Position numbers and translations under genes: made by a program. The notes beneath the pieces are model-generated. The model searched no databases. It had not been told where the DNA came from and saw only the letters and a program-made list of their open reading frames with translations. A DNA stretch of 64,000 bases from Triatoma infestans (lineage: Eukaryota > Arthropoda > Insecta > Hemiptera > Reduviidae), in the NCBI GenBank assembly GCA_011037195.1, contig JAAEAF010003486.1, positions 45,299 through 109,298 on the forward strand, written 5' to 3'. Position 1 is the first letter of the stretch. Each line of letters starts with the position of its first letter. Shown in pieces: positions 59,708-64,000 of this stretch.

Positions 59708-61104
59708 CTGAGGATAATTATAAATGTCTAATAAATTTGCAGCAGTTGGTGTATCTACAGTTAACTCATAACCAGCGCACATTTCAAATAAAACATGACC
59801 TATTAACAAATAAATCAGCGATGAAACATAACATGAAAAACATATATATATTTAAAAATATGGATCAATATGGTATATAATAAGGGGTAAAAATATGGAT
59901 AATAATATGAAGATTTACTAACCAAAACATATAACGTCAATAACTGTTGAATCTGATCGAAAACTTTTTGATATAACTGGATAAATTCGTGATGTGAAAC
60001 CAGATAAAACATTTTCTAAGCCACTCAGTCTGTAATTATAACATAAAAAAGAAAAACAGTGAATAACAAATAGTTATTTAATGTTATGTATACAAACAAA
60101 GAATAATAGAATTTGATTTAAAAACATTGGAATTCATAAACTTGTCTGGAAAAAAAAATGTTTAAAAATAAGATACGATTTTCAAATATGATTGGAAGAT
60201 ATATTTTTTTTTTTAATGAGGATAAAATAAAGGATTTCCCCATTTATACCTCGTGATTAATCTTTCCTGCTTTGAAGTTTTCTTACATCATTTGAAGATC
60301 GCATGTTTTAAAACTTTTCTTTAAAGACCTTATTTTCATAGGATTTGTGTGACAAAAACTTTTGATGATACCATACCCTATTTACAACAAAATTAACTAC
60401 ACATATTCCTATACCATTTTCAACCTTTTCAGAGACTTGAAATTTATTATGTCTTTGTAGTTATTAGAAGAGTTTTACTCTTCTTTTTTTTTATTGATAA
60501 CTCAAATTTCTAAGCTTCCTTCCAATTTAGGAACTAATCTGATTTCAAATAAATAAATATTTAAATAAATAAATTTTATTAGACTACCCTAACATAAATT
60601 AATGAAACCACAAATTTAAATTTTCGAAAAATGTTTCTATGATATGGTCAATTTGATGGAAAAATGACAATTTTTGTAGAAAATAGTCTAAACTGATTTT
60701 CTACAGAAAATATTTTTGGTTTTAATTTATGTGGCAGATAATTATGCGAATTAGAAAGGTAATGCACCTTACAAGTGCAATTCAATGTAAAAGTTACTGT
60801 ACATTAGAATTATATTAAATGCTTTATCAGGTAAAAAAGGGATATTAGAAACTAACAGTAAAGATAGTAAAACAGTAAAGAAACTAACAGCAAAGAAATA
60901 TTAAAAAAAAAAAAAATGAATTTGAGTTGGTTACCTAGCGACTCCAGTTTGTATGATGATATTGCCGGAATTTAAATGTGAACAAGAAAGAAAAACTCTT
61001 TCTTTTAAAAATAATAAAGCTTCCAATTTTTGTCTACCAAGCCTTTGTATTTGTGTTTTTAGTGAACTTTCACTTTTTTCCCGGCAGTATATCTTCACCA
61101 TTAT
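59708..61104 (-). CDS. PXK/Slob-type kinase-like protein, three internal exons
   Basis: Exons 61104-60935, 60029-59923 and 59799-59708 join in phase. Landmarks: QIQRLGRQKLEALLFLKERV, SHLNSGNIIIQTGVARLSGL, VIDVICFGHVLFEMCAGYEL, NLLDIYNYPQ. This matches the kinase-like domain of PXK (PX-domain kinase-like) and Drosophila Slob, which bind phosphoinositide or channel partners. The catalytic-loop aspartate position reads S-H-L-N-S-G-N, and the DFG position reads R-L-S-G-L-E-N, so it looks like a pseudokinase. The exon 1 acceptor (TTCAG|ATAATGG) was chosen because the frame upstream hits a stop. The PX-domain exons and the 3' end were not found in the window. Confidence 0.8.
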
Positions 61105-64000
61105 CTGAATATAGATTTTTCTTTTTGGGTTATCCTTTTCTTTCAAAACCCTTTCTTTTGGTCAGCTAAACAGAAATGACAATTTAAATATTGCAAATTT
61201 TGTTAGATATGCCTGGTACTACAGAAAATACTTAGTTAATTGGTTTAATTTTCAATTCAATAAAGTTATTCACTAACCATGATAATTTTCTTTTATTTAC
61301 ATTGTTCTTTCTGTTATGTTTTATTTTTGTAACATATTTTCCTACTTTGTTTTTTACCTTGTTTATTTTTTGTTGTTATATCGACCTCCGGAAAACAGTT
61401 TAACCCTGTTAGTTGCTATCTCCATACTATGGAAAAGAAGATGTAGGACAAGGCCGCTCAACAGGCCGCCAAGAGAATGGATACTTGCCAACTTCTCTTT
61501 TAAAAAAAATCCATCTGACATACGCTTCTATAAAAGAATCAAACGGCATTTCGGGTTGGGGCAAGAGAGCAATTTGAGAAAAAGTAGATGTTTTGCGTTT
61601 TTTGAAACTTTGAAGGAATAATATTACTGAGTAAAAAGAGTCGCCCACCTTTGGCTCAGCCAAATTTATACAATTTTACTGCAGCAACCCAACATAGTAT
61701 AAATTCAGCAAAATAATTATTGTAAAAATTATAATCATTCTCTGCAATGAAAGTTTCCAATAAAAAACAAAAACTTTTTTTTAAACGCAGAAATAAAATA
61801 CATTTATTTTGGATTTTAATCCATTAACATTGGAACAAATAACTGAAAACGAAAAAGACAAACTTGAATTAGATGACTGGACAAACCGACTTCTGGATGA
61901 TTGATAAGATTGAAACAGCACCAGCGCTTGAAAAGAAATCTTTCGGGAAAGAGTGGGAAGATAATCTGCTTATAAACTCAGACATGTCTATCCCCACCAA
62001 TTGGTTAAGTTTATTTGTACCATCTTCTTCACCACATCTCAGCCTCCTGACAAACACCAACAGAGTCGGTGATTCTGGAAACTGTGGGGTGTCTGAAAAA
62101 ACTGAAACCTTAAAAGCACCATTAAGCGCATAATGTGTTTTCTAAACAATAGGAGCTTGACTCCCTTTTTTCTCATATTATTAGGAAAGTCTTAGTATAT
62201 CAAATATCCTGTATATTTTTAGTATTGTAGAAGCCTTTAAAACTTCCATCTTGTGTTGATAATGATAAAAACTGACTAGAAGTGGTTTATTAGAGCGATC
62301 TGTGGGGTCCAGTGGAAAGACAAAACTTCCTTAAAAGTGATATTCACTGAAAGGGCCTGGGAACAAAATTCATTTTCAATTTTGAAGTAATAATGAAGCC
62401 ATAGCTGCATTTCAAGCCCTTAAAAATTAGTTTGCAACGCCGAGTTTTAAAATCTAATTCTTCAAGAAGCTTTTCCTGTTTAAGCGTTACAGCTTTAAGA
62501 GATTAAATTTCAGCATGCAATACCTGCCTGTCTTCCTTCAGTCTAGAATTATCTTCCTTAAGCTCCTGAAAATCCTGTTTAGTAGCAAGTGAGATGAGTC
62601 TAGAATCTAGAATTTTGTTTATTAGACCCCGTGCCTACACTCTGGGTGACAAAACAGGTTTAATAGGTTGTGTGTAAATTAATTTTATAGTTTTTTAAAC
62701 TATAATGTTAATTATATAGTTTATTTCATACTAAGTCAAAACATACTAAGTCTTGACAAGTAAGAGGGTCGCAGCGATGAACGCAGAAGGATCTGGGCGA
62801 GAGCCCGCGCTGGTGGTAGTAGCAAATTCACGAAGGGAGAATTGTCTCCCAACAATTCTCCCTTCGACATCCTTCCCACTTCTAATTCGGCACCTGTCAT
62901 CTCACACACTTCAAAACTAGAGTTTTTGTTACCTGAATAAATCTCAGGAGAACTACTTACCCACTTCTCCCAGGTATGAATTGAGTGGGGGTGGAAACTG
63001 TTTCCATTTTAGACGGCATACACAAGGCAGCAATAAAAAAAACAAAAAGCCTGATAGCTTAATATATGCGTAAACTTTGCCAGAGACAATAAATTGCAAG
63101 ATAGAAAGATAAATTTCTTGGTAAACAAAGAATTCTCTTTTGGTGAAATGGAGAAGACACTGATGATTGATGACTAAAATAGTTTCTAATAAAAAGAAAA
63201 ATAGATTCTCTTAATAACATGCACTTGAAAGAGAAAAAATACTAATATATTTAAGAAGGCAAAGACAACGTAAATGAAGGTTACTGATAAAAACACTTGT
63301 AGCACTTTTTTTCATCTTCTATTTACAATCAATCACTCAATTCAACTTTTGTCAGTAATAAGATTTCGTTCACAAACACAAAAATGATTCACCAAAGCAA
63401 AAATAAAGCAAAAACTGTTCCTCATAGACTTTGTAGAAATGCTAAAAATTGAGGGTCAAAAATTAACATTATATCGTACAATGTTGTTTAATTAAAAAAA
63501 ATTCTCATATCATCTGGTCCAGTATCACACAGTCCAGGATTTTAATACGTTTATCATATTTTATTTCGGAAAACTACTTTTAATAATAATTTTACAATAA
63601 TTAAGCAATATTTTTTATAAAATTATTATGATCTATCTCCTAGGAAAGTAAATCATTAAAAAAAAATATCTTAGTTCGAGAATCCAAAAAAAAAATGGCG
63701 TCTTTTTTAAATGATTCAGAACTTGGGAAAAAATTATATATTAATTTAATAAAATTCCAAAATTTTATTTTTCTAATCAAATTCTAATTTACATTAAAAC
63801 AAATTTAAAAAGATTAATAAATTACTAAAGTAATTTTATATTATTTCTGTGCGCTTCTTTTAAATATTATAATATCGCAACGGTGATTTATGAAAATTTT
63901 AAATAAAAAATGTATTGAATTATTAATTTAATTACGAAGTAATTTGAAATAAAAAAATATATATTAAAATATGAATTTTATAAGTTTTTTCGCCAGAATT
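61105..64000. other. AT-rich tail of the window, probably PXK-like gene intron
   Basis: Open frames at 61316-61621 and 61873-62133 have no recognised relatives. A perfect 15-bp hairpin lies at 62831-62866. I found no PX-domain exon here. Confidence 0.35.
62831..62866. repeat. Perfect 15-bp stem-loop
   Basis: CGAAGGGAGAATTGT at 62831-62845, loop CTCCCA, then the exact reverse complement at 62852-62866. It sits in a locally GC-richer patch (about 62760-62900). Confidence 0.8.

Overview
The window is a piece of an animal nuclear genome, most likely an insect. It is AT-rich, its genes are split by GT-AG introns, and it carries arthropod-type transposons (BEL/Pao, mariner, Merlin, non-LTR elements with reverse transcriptase and RNase H, and tRNA-derived SINEs). 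I cannot name the species or settle the order. Coding exons were joined by hand from reading phase, splice sites and remembered family conservation. No RNA evidence or database search was available.

Layout: NAE1, the regulatory subunit of the NEDD8-activating enzyme, is complete on the minus strand (352-8231, 10 exons). From about 9.4 to 25 kb lies a dense transposon region. It holds a decayed Merlin transposase, a palindrome containing two hammerhead-ribozyme motifs, a long-inverted-repeat element split by a 7.76 kb BEL/Pao retrotransposon that itself carries a SINE, and a broken non-LTR element with a nested poly(A) retroposon. Next on the minus strand come two exons of an unrecognised gene (25043-28184) and complete mitochondrial ribosome recycling factor MRRF (28377-32710), with a mariner and a SINE in its introns. 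After more repeat debris comes DEF8 (36657-38724, minus). DEF8 is head-to-head with TAF4 (40618-55094, plus, 12 exons, 897 aa). The right end holds three exons of a PXK/Slob-type kinase-like gene (59708-61104, minus), which is incomplete here.

The host genes do not form one pathway. They are neddylation, mitochondrial translation, lysosome positioning, TFIID and a PX-kinase-like protein. All five recognised genes keep consistent reading phase through every exon assigned.

Most interesting: (1) hammerhead-ribozyme motifs in a recurring repeat, two of them head to head in an 88-nt-arm palindrome at 10125-10378; (2) a duplicated 42-nt exon in DEF8 that could be alternative; (3) a non-LTR insertion with the signature of twin priming, including a target-site duplication; (4) a BEL element with almost identical LTRs but several coding lesions; (5) a repeat family with TACTTTCTCTTACT termini.
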